From the NCBI GenBank assembly GCA_018971775.1, contig JAGXAB010000057.1, positions 1 to 41,190 of the forward strand: DNA of 41,190 bases, in the 5' to 3' direction. The translations under genes and the position numbers were made by a program. The stretch comes from Cyanobacteria bacterium REEB67 (GTDB lineage Bacteria; Cyanobacteriota; Vampirovibrionia; Obscuribacterales; Obscuribacteraceae). The notes beneath the pieces are model-generated. The model worked only from the letters and a program-made list of their open reading frames with translations, searched no databases and was not told where the DNA came from. This document shows positions 26,349 to 35,015 of this stretch, piece after piece (position 1 is the first letter of the stretch; the number at the start of each line of letters is the position of its first letter).

Positions 26349-27455
26349 ATGTCCAAAAATAATCTCTCACAGACTTCTACTCAACTAGCCAATGACGGTC
26401 CGGACGGCACGCAAAAGAAAACTATCAACCTGGTTTTCGGCAGCGGAGGTTCGAAAGCAATTCTCGCCGGAGTCGGAGCCATACTCGCCATCAAGCAGGC
26501 AGACTTGAACATCGCCACCATTGGCGGTGTAAGCGGTGGCTCTATTCCGGCTTATCTTCTCGCCAGTGATATGGCGATTCGCCCGATGGTCAATCAGGTT
26601 TTGACTGTTGATTTCATGTCGATGGTCAAGCCCAAGACGGGACTGTTCCGCCGTCTTCTGGCCCTGCTCTACAAAAATCAGCACGAAAAGAAACGCACTC
26701 GCGAAGGTGTCTACACCTGGTATGACATGAAGGCGCATTTCGACATGCTCTCCAACGACCAGTGGCCTGTCAATCTCTACATTCTCGCCTGCTGCGACCA
26801 TGGACAGATAGTTTTCGACAAAGCCGGTGTGACCAAATACCGCGATCTCGGCGGCAAAGAAATCCTCGATGATGAGGAGGAGTCGGTCGGCCTGGCAATC
26901 AGCGCTTCCTGTGCGGTCCCGGGCTTGATCGACCTGGTGCCCTACAACGGCGAATGGCTCTTCGACGGCGCCCTCGGTAACGACGGCGTTTGCCCGACTT
27001 CACCCGTGACCCGCCATTATGGCCATCCGCAATCGACCGTGGTCGCCTTCGACGTTGGCGAAGACGCCATCAAGAGCGCCCGCTGGTTCCGCCTGTGGTG
27101 GCAGCTCTCCTGCGGTTCGGGCGATGACACTTGCGGTCCTTTTGCCGGTACTCACCCGGACGAAAATCAGGGCCGGATCGTGATCAACCCGCCGCCTATT
27201 CGCGGTTACCACGCTCTGAAGTTTAACCTCAATCGCAACCAGAAGTGGATAGCGATCATCACCGGCTTCCTGGCCACCGTTGACCGACTCGGCAAGGCCG
27301 GCTTGATCGATGTTCGACAGCAGATCAAGCTCTATGAACAGTACGAGGCCTGCGGCAAGTTGCTTAAGAGCCGATTGACCGGCCTCAAGTTCACTCGCGC
27401 CGCCGAGCACATTTTCTTCGGTGAGCCGCTCATGTTTGGCAAGAAAAAGAAATAA
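26349..27455 (+). CDS. Patatin-like phospholipase
   Basis: 368 residues from the ATG at 26349 (GGAG nine bases before). Acyl hydrolase of the patatin fold: oxyanion glycine-rich loop GSGGSKA at 31-37, nucleophile Ser62 in GVSGGS, catalytic Asp206 in LFDGALGN. It probably cleaves fatty acids from phospholipids or other lipids. There is no signal peptide, so it acts in the cytoplasm, at the inner face of the membrane, or is exported by another route. An M28 peptidase gene follows after 25 bases, with one terminator behind both, so they form a likely two-gene operon. Confidence 0.92.
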   Translation: MSKNNLSQTSTQLANDGPDGTQKKTINLVFGSGGSKAILAGVGAILAIKQADLNIATIGGVSGGSIPAYLLASDMAIRPMVNQVLTVDFMSMVKPKTGLFRRLLALLYKNQHEKKRTREGVYTWYDMKAHFDMLSNDQWPVNLYILACCDHGQIVFDKAGVTKYRDLGGKEILDDEEESVGLAISASCAVPGLIDLVPYNGEWLFDGALGNDGVCPTSPVTRHYGHPQSTVVAFDVGEDAIKSARWFRLWWQLSCGSGDDTCGPFAGTHPDENQGRIVINPPPIRGYHALKFNLNRNQKWIAIITGFLATVDRLGKAGLIDVRQQIKLYEQYEACGKLLKSRLTGLKFTRAAEHIFFGEPLMFGKKKK

Positions 27456-27480
27456 AACAGACCCAAAGGCGAAATCGAAA

Positions 27481-28485
27481 ATGAACTCAATCGGCCGGTC
27501 TCTTCTCCGGGGCCTGCTGCAGCCCTTCTTCCGTCCTTATGTGAGCATGCCGGGTGCTTCTTTTGCAGGGCGTCCGACTGCTTTTGGCGAAGACGAGAAG
27601 AAATTGCAGAGCGCCCTGTCCGGCCACGTGCGTGCACTGGCCCAAGACATCGGCGTCCGTCATGATACCGTGGACGGCTCTCTCGCTGCCGCCGTCGGCT
27701 ATATCTCTCAGAGCTTCCGGGCAATCGGTTTCGTGCCGCGCCTGGAGGCTTTTACCTTCCGTGCCATGACCATGCACAATGTCGAGGCGATTATACCCGG
27801 GCGCGATCCGCGCGCTCCCTGGATCGTCTTCGGCGCCCACTACGACACTGTCAAACAGACTCGCGGTGCCGATGATAACGCCTCCGGCGTGGCTGCCTTG
27901 CTCGAGCTGGCCAGGCTGCTGAAAGACAGCCGACCGGAGCGTACAATTTGCTTTGTGGCCTATGCCAACGAAGAACACAATGGCGGTGCCTTCGAAAATA
28001 TGGGCAGTTTTGCTCATGCGCGCGGTTTGAGGGCGGTTGGTGTCAAGGTGAAGGCGATGCTTGCCCTGGAGATGCTCGGTTATTTCGACCCGGCTGAGGG
28101 CAGTCAAAAGTATCCTTTCCCTTTCAATCTCTTCTATCCAACCCGCGGCGATTTCATTGGTTTCGTCGGCAATACGCACTCGGCCTCTCTGGTGCGTTTT
28201 GTTGTGCGCCAATTTCGCAGCTGCGCGCAAATTGGCAGTGAGGGAGTGGCCGCTCCGGAGCGCTTTGCCGACATTGCGCGCTCAGACCACTGGTCGTACT
28301 GGCAGCATGGTTGGCCGGCTTTGATGGTCACCGACACCTCCAACTTTCGCAATCCCAATCTCCATACGTCAGGTGATACGCCCGAGAGCCTCGACTATCA
28401 GTCGATGACGCGGGTCGTTCTCGCTCTTTCTAGAGTGGCTCGGGACCTTGACTCGACGCAGGGCGCCGGGTTTGACTTTGTTTAA
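27481..28485 (+). CDS. M28 family zinc aminopeptidase
   Basis: 334 residues from the ATG at 27481 (AGGCGA about 11 bases upstream; the longer GTG form would overlap the patatin gene). Metal and catalytic residues fit the M28 co-catalytic zinc site: His120 and Asp122 (GAHYDT), Asp131 (GADDNASG), Glu164/Glu165 (ANEEHN), Glu197 (LEMLGYFD) and His295 (NLHTSGDT). M28 enzymes remove N-terminal amino acids or related acyl groups. There is no clear signal peptide. It is co-directional with the patatin gene and ends just before a strong terminator. Confidence 0.92.
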   Translation: MNSIGRSLLRGLLQPFFRPYVSMPGASFAGRPTAFGEDEKKLQSALSGHVRALAQDIGVRHDTVDGSLAAAVGYISQSFRAIGFVPRLEAFTFRAMTMHNVEAIIPGRDPRAPWIVFGAHYDTVKQTRGADDNASGVAALLELARLLKDSRPERTICFVAYANEEHNGGAFENMGSFAHARGLRAVGVKVKAMLALEMLGYFDPAEGSQKYPFPFNLFYPTRGDFIGFVGNTHSASLVRFVVRQFRSCAQIGSEGVAAPERFADIARSDHWSYWQHGWPALMVTDTSNFRNPNLHTSGDTPESLDYQSMTRVVLALSRVARDLDSTQGAGFDFV

Positions 28486-28525
28486 AAGAAGGGGGAGCAA
28501 GCTGCTCCTCCTTCTTCTTCTTTTT
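28486..28525 (+). terminator. Rho-independent terminator after the M28 gene
   Basis: A 14-bp stem (28486-28499 with 28503-28516, one G-U pair) with a three-base loop is followed by a run of T to 28525. It begins at the base after the M28 stop. Confidence 0.9.
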
Positions 28526-28601
28526 TTTGCCCGGATTTTCTTCTAAAATTGATTACTGTAAGCCGTAGTTGAAAACTCGTCCGTCTGTTTGGTGTCGGGC
28601 G

Positions 28602-28647
28602 ACGCATGAAAAAGCGCCGGCTCTTGGGCCGACGCTTTTTCATGCGT
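28602..28647. terminator. 20-bp hairpin, likely bidirectional terminator
   Basis: The arms 28602-28621 and 28628-28647 match over 20 bp with one mismatch around a six-base loop. The core AAAAAGCG...CGCTTTTT gives a U-tail in both directions, suited to ending the M28 transcript on one side and the minus-strand small frame on the other. Confidence 0.7.
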
Positions 28648-28713
28648 GACATCAGGGATTGATATCAGTTCAGGTGCAAATTTAGTAAGAGAGAGAAAGG
28701 GCGGCGGCGAAAA

Positions 28714-28833
28714 TCACATGGCAAAGGCAATGACTTGAGCCGCTATACCCAGCACCGGCACTGGTTTGAGAGCGGCGCAGATGATTTTGACGATGGCGTT
28801 GACAAGCAATTTGTTGATCAGTCTTCTGAACAT
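28714..28833 (-). CDS. Possible 39-residue cationic hydrophobic peptide
   Basis: A short frame from the ATG at 28833 to the TGA at 28714, with AGGA seven bases before the start. The peptide begins MFRRLINKLLVNAIVKIIC and has five Lys/Arg and no acidic residue, with a long hydrophobic or amphipathic stretch. That composition is seen in small membrane peptides, type I toxins and bacteriocins. It is followed by the hairpin at 28602-28647, which would end its transcript. No antisense RNA or immunity gene is identified. Evidence is only composition, ribosome site and context. Confidence 0.4.
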   Translation of the reverse strand: MFRRLINKLLVNAIVKIICAALKPVPVLGIAAQVIAFAM

Positions 28834-28987
28834 TTTGGGATCCTGCCTTCACTTTTTCTGGGTTGCTTACATCGCTATCTTTGCAGTCGCCGTACTAAGG
28901 AGAGGTTAAATACCCGGCCTTAACCGTTCTGACCTTAAGCCCTCAAAATGGTTGACCTCGACTACTGGCTTTTGCTTGCTAGCTAAA

Positions 28988-29025
28988 TTGCAAAGCAAAC
29001 GGGCGATGCCTGATCGGCACCGCCC
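28988..29025 (-). terminator. Terminator after the esterase gene
   Basis: The hairpin arms 29001-29010 and 29016-29025 pair completely on the minus strand if one G-U pair is allowed. The downstream side on that strand is T-rich. It lies 40 bases past the esterase stop. Confidence 0.65.
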
Positions 29026-29064
29026 GCAATACTGTGTTCTGTTATGCTGCCTGATTTTGTCGGT

Positions 29065-29793
29065 TCAGTCGCCGGAATTGTCTCCGCCGATATACATCGG
29101 CAGCATTTGCTCCCAGTCTGGCCAGTCGTGACGATTGCCGTCCCAGACGCGGAAGGCGTGCCAGATGCCTTTGTCCCAGAGCAGTTGGTTGAGCCACTGG
29201 TTGTTGCCGAAGAGAGGATCTTCTTTACCGATGGCGATGATAATGTCGAGCTTGCGAATCTTTTCCAGATGATTATGATCGTGCAGGCGAGCCAGATATT
29301 CGCAGGGGCTGCCATTGGCGATCCAGTCATTCATGGCGCCATGTGTCCAGTCGCGTACATCATAGATGCCGCTCATGCCGAGGACGCGGTTGAAATGTTC
29401 GGGATAATGCAGGGCGATGCTCACTGAATGATAGGCGCCGAAACTGGCTCCGGTTGCGATTACGAAATCGTTGTCGTTTTTCGATCTGGTAAAAGGCAAT
29501 ACTTCATTGATGATGTATTCCTGGTACTGCATGTGGCGGCGCGCTTTGTCTTCCGGGCTGATATTTCCGTTGAACCAGCTCTCGCGGTCGACGCCGTCGA
29601 CGCAGTACATTTGAATCCAGCCATTGTCGATGTGATGCTGCAAGACCTCATGCATCTTGCGATTTTCCCAGTCATAAAACCTGCCCTGGGAGGTGGGGAA
29701 TACTATCACCCGAGCGCCGGCATGACCGAAAACTAAAAGCTCCATTTCTCGGTCAAGGACCGGACTGTGCCACTTGTGATACTCTCTCTGCAC
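29065..29793 (-). CDS. Alpha/beta-hydrolase esterase family protein
   Basis: 242 residues from a GTG at 29793, chosen because QREYHKWHSPVLDREMELLVFGH is the usual start of this family and AAAGG lies upstream. A longer form from 29886 is open but adds an unconserved 31 residues. Catalytic residues by position: Ser117 (GASFG), Asp192 (GKEDPLF) and His222 (NRHDW). Cytoplasmic, no signal peptide. The family is annotated as putative esterase; the substrate is unknown. It is divergent from an ATP-grasp ligase gene with a 178-base shared upstream region, suggesting they act together. Confidence 0.88.
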   Translation of the reverse strand: MQREYHKWHSPVLDREMELLVFGHAGARVIVFPTSQGRFYDWENRKMHEVLQHHIDNGWIQMYCVDGVDRESWFNGNISPEDKARRHMQYQEYIINEVLPFTRSKNDNDFVIATGASFGAYHSVSIALHYPEHFNRVLGMSGIYDVRDWTHGAMNDWIANGSPCEYLARLHDHNHLEKIRKLDIIIAIGKEDPLFGNNQWLNQLLWDKGIWHAFRVWDGNRHDWPDWEQMLPMYIGGDNSGD

Positions 29794-29971
29794 TTGATTA
29801 TTGCCTTTGATTGCCTGTTTTAGGCCGAAATTGTAACATGCGCATTTTTCAAAGGTATCTTGAACAGGCCTTTTTGCAAGCATCATGGCAACCGATAAGG
29901 CCGTCTCACGACAATAGCAGACGATCTGGATATACTATGAAATCCACATTCCAGGAAGAAATGCCGAGCTA

Positions 29972-31132
29972 ATGATTTCAGTTTTCCTCTCGCCCAACTT
30001 TCCGCCCAATTATGTTAATTTCGCCACCCAGCTTCGTGCTGAAGGAGCCATAGTCCTCGGTCTCGGTGATGATCCTTTCGAGGATCTCAGCCATGAATTG
30101 CGCGTCGGTCTGACCGAATATTATCGGGTCGCCAATATGCACAATTACGATGAACTGCTTCGTGCTCTTGGCTATTTCACACATCGTTACGGAAAAATCG
30201 GCCACCTCGATTCGCATAATGAATACTGGTTGGAAACCGAGGCCAGGCTGCGCACTGATTTCAATATTCCCGGCATCAAGATGGATACGATTTATAAGAT
30301 CAAGCGCAAGTCCGAGATGAAGGAAGTCTTCCGTCTGGCCGGATTGAATCCGGCTCGAGGACGAGTTTGTCGCGACGAAAAGGATTTGCGCGATTTTATC
30401 AGCGATGTTGGCTATCCAATCTGCGCCAAGCCTGACATCGGTGTCGGTGCCGCCAAGACATTCAAAATGTCCAGTGATGATGAAATTGCCAATTATCTAC
30501 AAGAAAAATTGTCCGAAAATTATATTGTCGAAGAATTTATCGATGGTCAAATAGTCTCCTTCGACGGTCTTGTCGATGGCGCCGGTGTGCCGCTTTTTAC
30601 CTCTTCCCTGCGCTATAGCAAAGGAGTGATGGAAGCGGTCAACGATGATTCCGATATTTATTACTATACCGTTCGGAAAATCGAACCGGCGGTGGTGGCG
30701 GCTGGTCTTGCCACCGTTAAGGCCTTCGATGTGCGCGGTCGTTTCTTCCATTTCGAATTTTTCCTCAAGAGTGATGGACGTGTCGTACCTCTCGAGGTAA
30801 ACATGCGTCCCCCAGGCGGGCTTACTTTGAATATGTTCAATTACATGTTCGATTTTGATTGCTATAAAATCTGGGCCCAGATGGTCGTTAACGGTGTTTC
30901 CGAAAAACATGTCGAACGTCCCTATTTCGCCATGTATGCCGGTCGTAAAGATCACATCCCTTACAAGCTCACCCACGATCAGGTTCTGGCTAAATACGGC
31001 GATTTGATCTGCCACCATGAGCGACTGAGCTCGGTCTTTGCTCTGGCAATCGGCAATTATGGCTACGTCATGAGACACAGCAAGCTCGAGCCTCTGATCG
31101 CCGCCGCAGAAGCGATTCAAGAGAGACCGTAG
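29972..31132 (+). CDS. ATP-grasp domain ligase
   Basis: 386 residues. N-terminal pre-ATP-grasp domain (ISVFLSPNFPPNY start), then the ATP-grasp fold at about 110-310 with Lys153 (CAKPD), the EEF hinge at 187-189 and the metal-binding Glu275-x-Asn277 (PLEVNMRPPGG). It resembles the carbamoyl-phosphate-synthase-type ATP-grasp enzymes that join a carboxylate to an amine. A TATACT at 29931-29936 may be its -10 box. ATG at 29972. It probably works with the divergent esterase in making or trimming an unidentified small molecule. Confidence 0.9.
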   Translation: MISVFLSPNFPPNYVNFATQLRAEGAIVLGLGDDPFEDLSHELRVGLTEYYRVANMHNYDELLRALGYFTHRYGKIGHLDSHNEYWLETEARLRTDFNIPGIKMDTIYKIKRKSEMKEVFRLAGLNPARGRVCRDEKDLRDFISDVGYPICAKPDIGVGAAKTFKMSSDDEIANYLQEKLSENYIVEEFIDGQIVSFDGLVDGAGVPLFTSSLRYSKGVMEAVNDDSDIYYYTVRKIEPAVVAAGLATVKAFDVRGRFFHFEFFLKSDGRVVPLEVNMRPPGGLTLNMFNYMFDFDCYKIWAQMVVNGVSEKHVERPYFAMYAGRKDHIPYKLTHDQVLAKYGDLICHHERLSSVFALAIGNYGYVMRHSKLEPLIAAAEAIQERP

Positions 31133-31218
31133 CGTCCTCTTCGGTGGACTGGTCCCCATGATGAGCGGCCCGTGTGTTTTCGGGAAATTTATATTATAAG
31201 TAGTAGTATAATTATCTC

Positions 31219-31256
31219 AAAAAAGAAGAGCCACCGGATATGGTGACCCCTCTTTT
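31219..31256 (-). terminator. Terminator of the lipid operon
   Basis: CACC/GGTG with flanking AGAG/CTCT forms an imperfect stem. On the minus strand it is followed by TTCTTTTTT. It lies 27-64 bases past the last gene of the minus-strand operon and may also stop the plus-strand ATP-grasp transcript. Confidence 0.6.
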
Positions 31257-31282
31257 CCCATTGATAGATTTTGTCTTCTCGC

Positions 31283-31771
31283 TCAGCGTTGCTCGGGCGA
31301 GCCGGTCGGATCGGAGAAGCGCAGCCTGGTGCCGCCATTCGTCAGATCTTTGATCGACTCGACTTTGAGGCCCTTTTTCGTATTGGTGTTGACGATGTAC
31401 CAGAACACCGTATCAGGTGCGCCGTTGACGTCGATCTCCACCGCTTCACCGGGGGCCCGTGCGGCTAGAATTGCATTGACTTTGACCAGCCACTTGTCCT
31501 GGATGGTTCGAGCGCGAACGCGTTTGTCGCGGCTTTCGCTAATCTTGGCCATGACGAAAAAGCCGACTAGCGGCAGTAGCCAGGAGCCGCCCTGCCGATT
31601 GACCAGGATTGAAATGTAGGCGGCGATGCCGACGAGAATCAGTCCGGCAAAAAACGTGATCGTGCCGTGCTCTTTAGCAAAAGTCGACTTGCGACCGAAA
31701 AGGTCGCAGCCGATTGCCAGAATGAAGCCACCGGCGATGGTGGCCAGTATGGTAAAGGCGTTTGGGTCCAT
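31283..31771 (-). CDS. Membrane protein, hypothetical
   Basis: 162 residues. Three hydrophobic segments lie at about 7-24, 38-56 and 63-76, then a soluble C-terminal domain (about 80-160) that is alpha/beta in character (WLVKVNAILAARAPGEAVEI, TVFWYIVNT). Not recognised. ATG with GAGG about 10 bases before. It is the last gene of a seven-gene minus-strand run, 69 bases after the small TPR-like gene. Confidence 0.75.
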   Translation of the reverse strand: MDPNAFTILATIAGGFILAIGCDLFGRKSTFAKEHGTITFFAGLILVGIAAYISILVNRQGGSWLLPLVGFFVMAKISESRDKRVRARTIQDKWLVKVNAILAARAPGEAVEIDVNGAPDTVFWYIVNTNTKKGLKVESIKDLTNGGTRLRFSDPTGSPEQR

Positions 31772-31840
31772 AACATCTTCCTCGAAGAGGAGCTCGGGGC
31801 CACTTTCTGAAAGCGGCTTCGAGCTCGAATTGATGGCAGG

Positions 31841-32254
31841 TTAGAATGCCGGCAGGGCCGCCAGTTTGGTCCTGACACGAGCGCGCTCTTCGGCTTGCGA
31901 CTTATCGTTGAGCAGGGCGAGATAGCCTTTGTAGTAATCGCGCAGGACCGGATGACCCTTGAGCTTCAGCTCCATGATCAGCAGCCCATGCCGATATTCG
32001 TCCACGGCTTCCTGATAGCGGCCGAGCTTGGCGAGCAAGCTGCCGATTTTCTGGTAGTCGACGGCGAGGCAAAAGGCGTCGGCATCGTTCTGCCGGTCGG
32101 CGGCAAGTTGCTGGCGCCATTGAGCCAGATCGTGCTCATTTAACTCCTGCACCCGCTTTTTGGCCAGGCCCAGAGAGAGACCAACTGCGGCAATCATGGC
32201 CAGGACGAGGCCCAGTGGGGCGGTCGCTTTCAGGCCCTCGATAAATGTTGTCAT
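31841..32254 (-). CDS. Small membrane-anchored TPR-like protein
   Basis: 137 residues. An N-terminal membrane helix (about 12-30) is followed by a helical domain with one TPR-like unit (YQKIGSLLAKLGRYQEAVDEYRHGLLIMEL). ATG at 32254 with GAGGAT nine bases upstream. It may anchor or organise a partner at the membrane; which one is not known. Position inside the lipid-type operon is the only hint of role. Confidence 0.75.
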   Translation of the reverse strand: MTTFIEGLKATAPLGLVLAMIAAVGLSLGLAKKRVQELNEHDLAQWRQQLAADRQNDADAFCLAVDYQKIGSLLAKLGRYQEAVDEYRHGLLIMELKLKGHPVLRDYYKGYLALLNDKSQAEERARVRTKLAALPAF

Positions 32255-32379
32255 TGAACAATCCTCGCTTTTTTGTTGCTGTTTGCGTTTGCAGTGATGA
32301 GACAGCGCATGGCTCTGCCGTGACCGGCAGTGGTGGCCGCGCGCCGTCTCTTAGCGGAGATCGCAGATGATGCGAATTT

Positions 32380-33282
32380 TCAGTCAGCCTTGGCCTGGTC
32401 GAGCAAGTCCTGGATGGCGACGCGCACGGCCTCGATGGCCAGGCGCGGATCGGCCGGCAGGGTGCGTACGTCGATCGGCTTGCCGATCACGCAAGTGGCA
32501 CCATAAGTGGTGAAGACGCGCGGCTTTTTGGTCTTGCTGCCATCTTCGTTTTTGATCAGCTCGTAGTCGCGCCAGCGGCGGAAAGCCTTCAGGCCAACGC
32601 CGTGCAGGATCTTGACGAGCAATGTGGCATTTTTGCGGTCGCGCTTGTAGTCGATAGCCATGGGCAGGACATAGAGCGGCTCTTCCGGGGCGATGGCACC
32701 GAGCGTGGCCTGCAGGATGCGGGTGGCGCCGGTGCGGAAATCCTTCGGCCGCAGCTCGTTGTCGAAAACCAGCATGCCTTGCGGGAAGAGCAGCATGCGG
32801 GCGCCGTGGCTGTGGCTGAGGATATTCTTGCCGGTGGCGATGACGGTATTGGCGGCGCCATCCTGGGCTTTGCCGCCCTCGACCTGGACGCCGACCGTGC
32901 CGATCCAGGCGGCGAGAGTGCCGCGCAGCACACCTTTCACCTCGGCCGCTTTGGCTACCTGGCGGTAGGAGAAGGGGATCGCTTCACCGACTACGGCAAA
33001 GTCCATGGCAAACTGGTGATTGGGCAGGATCAGGCCGCGGCCGTCAAACCTGGCGTTTTCGCGACCGATCACCTTGACTGGTCCGACGAAGAGGAAGGTG
33101 AAGATATGGCAGGTGCGCTTGTAGAACCAGCGCGCAAATTTGGTGGACGGGGGCGGCATGTAGCCGGTCTCTTGCAGGCGTTTGCCCTGGTAGATCCAGA
33201 AGCCGATACGGCATCCGGCAAAGATGACCAGGATTGCAGCGAGGCAGCCTGAGGCGTATTCGAGCGTTTGCAGATTAAACAT
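32380..33282 (-). CDS. PlsC-like 1-acylglycerol-3-phosphate acyltransferase
   Basis: 300 residues. An N-terminal membrane segment (about 8-30) leads into an acyltransferase domain. Catalytic motif I is NHQFAMD (His89, Asp94). Motif III reads FPQG (166-169), where most members have FPEG. The enzyme would move an acyl chain onto lysophosphatidic acid or another lysophospholipid at the inner membrane. ATG with GGGACC six bases before. It follows the diacylglycerol-kinase-like gene by 36 bases, so their products, both centred on phosphatidic acid, probably act in one pathway. Confidence 0.88.
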   Translation of the reverse strand: MFNLQTLEYASGCLAAILVIFAGCRIGFWIYQGKRLQETGYMPPPSTKFARWFYKRTCHIFTFLFVGPVKVIGRENARFDGRGLILPNHQFAMDFAVVGEAIPFSYRQVAKAAEVKGVLRGTLAAWIGTVGVQVEGGKAQDGAANTVIATGKNILSHSHGARMLLFPQGMLVFDNELRPKDFRTGATRILQATLGAIAPEEPLYVLPMAIDYKRDRKNATLLVKILHGVGLKAFRRWRDYELIKNEDGSKTKKPRVFTTYGATCVIGKPIDVRTLPADPRLAIEAVRVAIQDLLDQAKAD

Positions 33283-33318
33283 GGTGGTCCCTTTGCAAAG
33301 GTTAGACTGAGATGAGGC

Positions 33319-34263
33319 TTAGCTGACCAGTACCTTTACCGCTTGCGGCAGAGTGCTGATTTGCATGGACTGGGTGAGTCGACCGGGATCGCCGTCGATG
33401 TTGGGACAGACCGGCCGATCCGTGTTGATGCGCAGGACTTTCGTACGGGCGCGCAGGTAGTGCGGCGAAAGATCCGGGCGGCCGAGCAGGAAGCGCGATG
33501 AAAGTTGCAGCAGGCTGAAAAAGCCGGTCGCTTTCAGAGCGACCAGATCGAGCAGGCCATCGCTGGCATTGCAGCCGCGGCTGAGAGTGGCCATGGCCGG
33601 TGGCACAGCATTGATGGCAAAAACAAGAGAAGCCCTGGTCGTCACGGGCGGATTTTCCTGGTCGATACCTCCCTTCTCGCCGGATGCGGTTTGGAAGGTG
33701 TAGGTGACCGGGTCGGGATTGAAGGCGGCGGCCAGCATGCGCACCACATAGGTGAGCTTGCCGAAACGACGTTTCATCTCGACGCTGGCACCGGAGATGG
33801 CATCGGACATTTTGCCCAGACCGAGCGCCACCAGGTAGAGCTGCTCATGTGGCAGGCCCTCGAGGTCGGTGTAGGTGAGGCGCATCATGTCGATCGGCTG
33901 TGGTTGGCCGGAGGCGATCAAGTCGACGAGACGAGGCACGTCCGGCCGGGCGTAGAAGGCGCGGGCGAAAAGGTTACCCGTGCCGGCGGGCATCACCGCC
34001 AGGGGGACGCCGGAGCCGATCAGCCCCTCCGCCGCCTGGCAGACAGTGCCATCGCCACCACAGGCGATGACTAGATCGACCCCGGTCCGGCCGGCTTCGG
34101 CGGCGAGATCGCGCGCCGAACAGGGAGCCGGTGTGGTCGTGTACCTAACGAGGGCAAGTCCGCGGGCGGTGAGGGCCGCTTCGAGCTGCTCGATCAGAGC
34201 GCCTCTGGCCGAACCACCCTTGGGATTGAAGATGACTGCGATGCGTTTTGAAGCAAATTGCAC
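33319..34263 (-). CDS. Diacylglycerol/lipid kinase family protein
   Basis: 314 residues. DagK-type catalytic domain: NPKGGS at 13-18, the nucleotide-binding GGDGT at 69-73 and PAGTGN at 92-97, then the beta-rich C-terminal domain with GLLDLVALK. Soluble, no membrane helix, as in the YegS/DgkB group that phosphorylates diacylglycerol or related lipids using ATP. GTG start at 34263 with GGGAG six to seven bases before. It sits inside the lipid operon, upstream of the PlsC-like gene and downstream of the LURP-one-like lipoprotein. Confidence 0.92.
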   Translation of the reverse strand: MQFASKRIAVIFNPKGGSARGALIEQLEAALTARGLALVRYTTTPAPCSARDLAAEAGRTGVDLVIACGGDGTVCQAAEGLIGSGVPLAVMPAGTGNLFARAFYARPDVPRLVDLIASGQPQPIDMMRLTYTDLEGLPHEQLYLVALGLGKMSDAISGASVEMKRRFGKLTYVVRMLAAAFNPDPVTYTFQTASGEKGGIDQENPPVTTRASLVFAINAVPPAMATLSRGCNASDGLLDLVALKATGFFSLLQLSSRFLLGRPDLSPHYLRARTKVLRINTDRPVCPNIDGDPGRLTQSMQISTLPQAVKVLVS

Positions 34264-34319
34264 GAGTGCTCCCGTCGAGTCTCGCGGAGGAGACGGTTAG
34301 GGTTGATCGGACCGGCGCT

Positions 34320-34982
34320 CTACTTCTTCGAGCCGGAGGACTTGTTGTCTTTGGCTTTTTGATCTTCGTCGGCGCTCGTCTTGAAAGCGGCGATCATCAC
34401 CTCGATGCGCGGATCGACAGTCGTGCTGTCTTTGATCGTCACGGTCCAGTTGTCGCCCATCCAGTTCCAGGCATTGCGATGGATGGTGGCGATCAGGTGA
34501 CCATCGTTGGCAGTCAGGTCAAAGGTGGTCGACCAGAACTCGGACTTTTGCGAGGTCGCCACCTGGTTGCCGTTCGCATCGAGGATACGGTAGGTCGTCC
34601 AGGTCTTGAACAGGGAGGTGAAAAGCTCTTCCTTGATCGTGCCCAGGCGTTTGCCGGAGCCATCGACGACATCGATTTGCGTACCCCAGGAGAGCACGGC
34701 TACCGAAGCGGTAGCGGCGCGGGCACCGGTATTGTCGTCGTAGTTGAAGCTCTTCGTGAAGGAGATGAGCTTCTGGCTGACAGTGCCGTAGTTGACGCCG
34801 TCGCCGCTGACATCGAAGGTCTCGCCCCACTTGAAGAAGACGCGTTGCTTGACGTCGAAGCTGGCGGGCAGGCTGCGGGCCGGACCGCTGTCGGTGCTGT
34901 CGCCGCAGCCGTGCAGGCAGAGCAGGGCCATCAAGGCAAAGAAGCCGAGGATGGCGATGGTGATAAAGCGTTTCGATTTCAT
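34320..34982 (-). CDS. Lipoprotein with LURP-one/Tubby-like domain
   Basis: 220 residues. Signal peptide with lipobox LHGC, Cys26 as the lipidation site. The domain at about 40-190 has repeating beta strands (FDVKQRVFFKWGETFDV, YRILDANGNQVATSQKSEFWSTTFDL, IATIHRNAWNWMGDNWTVTI), typical of LURP-one-related and phospholipid-scramblase-like proteins that share the Tubby C-terminal fold. The C-terminus is Lys/Ser-rich. A Tubby-type fold next to lipid enzymes suggests lipid binding at the membrane. The assignment is by pattern, not a search. Confidence 0.75.
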   Translation of the reverse strand: MKSKRFITIAILGFFALMALLCLHGCGDSTDSGPARSLPASFDVKQRVFFKWGETFDVSGDGVNYGTVSQKLISFTKSFNYDDNTGARAATASVAVLSWGTQIDVVDGSGKRLGTIKEELFTSLFKTWTTYRILDANGNQVATSQKSEFWSTTFDLTANDGHLIATIHRNAWNWMGDNWTVTIKDSTTVDPRIEVMIAAFKTSADEDQKAKDNKSSGSKK

Positions 34983-35015
34983 AGTCTGGTTCTTTCTGGA
35001 AAGAGGGTGAAAGTC

